Shown piece after piece: positions 62,836-64,000 of a stretch of DNA of 64,000 bases. The DNA is taken from contig CBDUBC010000004.1 in NCBI GenBank assembly GCA_965365285.1, forward strand, positions 1 to 64,000, read 5' to 3'. The notes beneath the pieces are model-generated. The model was given only the letters and a program-made list of their open reading frames with translations. It was not told the DNA's origin and ran no database searches. The DNA is from JAURDE01 sp965365285. Lineage in GTDB: Bacteria; Bdellovibrionota; Bacteriovoracia; Bacteriovoracales; Bacteriovoracaceae. Each line of letters starts with the position of its first letter. Position 1 is the stretch's first letter. The position numbers were made by a program, and so were the translations under genes.

Positions 62836-63024
62836 ATGAAAAAGGAAATCCTTTCATTCTTAAAAGAAGAAGATGGGCAAACTTCCACAGAGTATATTCT
62901 CTTAGTGGCCGTTGTTGCTCTTATCGTCTTTAAATTTAAGGATGTAGCAAGTGCCAAACTCAACTCAATTACTCAGTCTGTATTTGGTAACGCCGAAAGC
63001 TTTGTAAATGAAATGGGTAATTAA
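62836..63024 (+). CDS. flp: Flp/Fap-type Tad pilin
   Basis: This 62-residue Flp pilin precursor has a charged leader ending in EEDG, then QTSTEYILLVAVVALIVF, the conserved GQ.S.EY processing motif and hydrophobic core. The mature part is short and ends in NEMGN. Flp pilins are assembled by the Tad machine and cleaved by TadV/CpaA-type peptidases, one of which is encoded just downstream. It has its own strong promoter. Confidence 0.9.
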   Translation: MKKEILSFLKEEDGQTSTEYILLVAVVALIVFKFKDVASAKLNSITQSVFGNAESFVNEMGN

Positions 63025-63060
63025 GATTAACGATTCAAGTTATTAATTCGATTCAAAATA

Positions 63061-63081
63061 GGAGGGCAAAAGTTGCCCTCC
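63061..63081 (+). terminator. strong hairpin after the Flp pilin gene, possible attenuator
   Basis: GGAGGGCAA (63061-63069) pairs perfectly with TTGCCCTCC (63073-63081) around a 3-base loop, followed by a mixed, only partly T-rich stretch. It probably reduces read-through from flp into the next genes. The left arm also contains an AGGAGG-like sequence, so a translational role is possible. Confidence 0.55.
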
Positions 63082-63109
63082 CTTGCTTATATTTCTAAAT
63101 AATATCAAC

Positions 63110-63325
63110 ATGTTAAGTATGAATTCTATCAAAGGGCAGGCCCTTTTAGAGTACTTACTAGTTTTTGGAATCATGGCCGGAGTTTCGACCGCCATGGTGA
63201 AATTAATCAGTGGTTATACTAACACATCTATGGCCTCACTAGGCTATGCTTTATCTAATGCTCTTAGTTCAGGAGTTTGTAAGAGTCTTTGTTTTTTTGG
63301 GAACTACGGGAATGGTATTCCATGA
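63110..63325 (+). CDS. small Tad-type pilin-like protein
   Basis: This encodes about 71 residues. After a short leader ending in SIKG comes QALLEYLLVFGIMAGVSTAM, the GQ...EY Flp/TadE-type class III prepilin motif, then a soluble tail with CKSLCFF. It is likely a minor pilin or pseudopilin of the Tad system. The start is uncertain: ATG 63110 or ATG 63119, neither with a clear ribosome-binding site. Its stop overlaps the next ATG as ATGA. Confidence 0.72.
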   Translation: MLSMNSIKGQALLEYLLVFGIMAGVSTAMVKLISGYTNTSMASLGYALSNALSSGVCKSLCFFGNYGNGIP

Positions 63326-63828
63326 TACCTCAATCAGTGTATATTTTTTTACTTATTGAACTCGTGGCTGTTTCTTATCTTGATATTCTCCATAGAAAAA
63401 TTTCTAACCTCTGGCCTATTCTTAATCTGATTGTTTTTTTTATCATTGTTTTTATCGTACCTGATGTTTATAAGTTTGAATTAAAGCAATTTTTTTATTC
63501 TCTCGCTTTTTTAATTGTTGGCTTTACTCTTTTTCTTTTAAAAATCATGGGGCCAGGTGATACCAAATATCTTTTTTCCTTTTTTATTTTGATCCCTGTC
63601 TCTCAGCATGAAATAGCTTTTCTAGCTTTGTTGTATTTAACGATTTTAATGGGATTAAGCTTAATGATCTATAATAGCTACAAGAATCGAAATAAAATTA
63701 GAGAGGCTTTTAAAACGAGTAATGTAGCAATGATCAAAGATATATATGGGAGTAAGTTTCCTTATGCTCCTGTAATACTACTTTCATGGATATGGTTTGG
63801 ATGGACGAACAGAAAAGTGCTCTTTTAA
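63322..63828 (+). CDS. cpaA: CpaA/TadV-type prepilin peptidase
   Basis: This 168-residue membrane protein of the A24 peptidase family has its two catalytic aspartates in SYLDILHRKISN and MGPGDTKY (GxGD-type). It lacks the N-terminal zinc-cysteine methyltransferase region of PilD, as expected of CpaA/TadV enzymes that process Flp pilins. Four to five hydrophobic helices are present. It starts at ATG 63322, overlapping the previous stop, and overlaps the next gene. Confidence 0.88.
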   Translation: MIPQSVYIFLLIELVAVSYLDILHRKISNLWPILNLIVFFIIVFIVPDVYKFELKQFFYSLAFLIVGFTLFLLKIMGPGDTKYLFSFFILIPVSQHEIAFLALLYLTILMGLSLMIYNSYKNRNKIREAFKTSNVAMIKDIYGSKFPYAPVILLSWIWFGWTNRKVLF

Positions 63829-64000
63829 AAAGTGAGCGAGGACAATCTGCGGTTGAATATATTCTGCTTTTAGCAGTTGTTATGAGTCTTGTTATGGTTG
63901 TTTTTAGAAACAAAACTTTTCAATATTATATGGGACCAGACTCACCTTATTTTGAAACCCTTAGAACTTATATTGAGCATAGTTATCGTTATGGTTCTCC
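63801..64000 (+). CDS. third pilin-like Tad protein, cut by the window edge
   Basis: The ATG at 63801 lies inside the end of the peptidase gene in another frame. The protein reads MDEQKSALLKSERG, then QSAVEYILLLAVVMSLVMVV, again the GQ...EY class III prepilin pattern, followed by at least 30 soluble residues. No stop occurs before 64000. It is another Flp/TadE-like subunit, probably larger than the first two. Confidence 0.78.
   Translation, partial: MDEQKSALLKSERGQSAVEYILLLAVVMSLVMVVFRNKTFQYYMGPDSPYFETLRTYIEHSYRYGS

Noticed and set aside
1..64000. CRISPR arrays, insertion sequences, prophage genes, tRNA and rRNA genes
   Set aside because: No regularly spaced repeats, transposase or integrase motifs, or tRNA cloverleaf patterns were seen when reading the intergenic spaces, which are nearly all short.

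Overview
The window is AT-rich, gene-dense bacterial chromosome. Its content fits a Bdellovibrio-like predator of the order Bacteriovoracales (Halobacteriovorax/Bacteriovorax relatives). The reasons are tandem flagellins behind a FliA-type promoter, a type IV pilus locus in the same gene order as Myxococcus xanthus, a Bat aerotolerance-type operon, a Tad/Flp locus, and many lineage-style secreted proteins of unknown function. The taxonomic call is inference from gene content; no rRNA gene is present. I see no insertion sequence, prophage, CRISPR array, tRNA or rRNA.

Layout. 1-2.2 kb: the tail of a probable NFACT-domain protein, a secreted protein, and an RlmI-like rRNA methyltransferase. 2.2-9.2 kb: a tightly overlapping moxR - DUF58 - membrane protein - batA - batBC fusion - batD operon. 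9.2-10.8 kb: ribF and a short aroE. 10.8-24.5 kb: an almost complete type IV pilus locus, pilB-T-C-A, an inverted TPR-like gene, an ABC ATPase and permease matching pilH/pilI, pilD, pilM-N-O-P-Q, and a TPR gene. It opens with a striking FliA-like promoter in front of pilB. 24.6-27.4 kb: aroQ-efp-accB-accC. 27.4-35.8 kb: a TPR-like protein, a giant TamB-like protein and a BamA/TamA-family outer-membrane protein. 35.9-36.8 kb: rplM-rpsI. 36.8-39.4 kb: a UvrA paralogue with one decayed ATP site. 39.5-42.5 kb: secreted and anchored surface proteins including a matrixin-type metalloprotease. 42.5-45.2 kb: lon and, convergent, rpoZ.

45.3-55.9 kb: a stand-alone histidine-kinase-dimerisation-like helical hairpin, a peptide-binding lipoprotein, recA with a recX-like reading frame that has no ordinary start codon, pgpA, a RelA/SpoT-fold protein, a hydrolase, an FHA protein, recG, greA and small proteins. 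55.9-58.7 kb: an ABC1/UbiB kinase-like protein and a GNAT acetyltransferase. 58.7-60.9 kb: two flagellin genes with structured leaders. 60.9-62.4 kb: an RmlD-like protein and an unknown protein. 62.45-62.63 kb: a 6S RNA on the minus strand. 62.8 kb to the end: the start of a Tad/Flp pilus locus (flp, a second pilin-like gene, a cpaA-type peptidase, a third pilin-like gene cut by the window edge).

Biologically, the window is dominated by surface machinery (flagella, type IV pili, Tad pili, outer-membrane assembly, secreted protease) mixed with housekeeping genes. The items most worth following up are the FliA-like promoter on the pilus operon, the start-less recX, the RelA/SpoT-fold protein, the asymmetric UvrA paralogue, the isolated DHp-like protein and the structured RNA around the flagellin genes.
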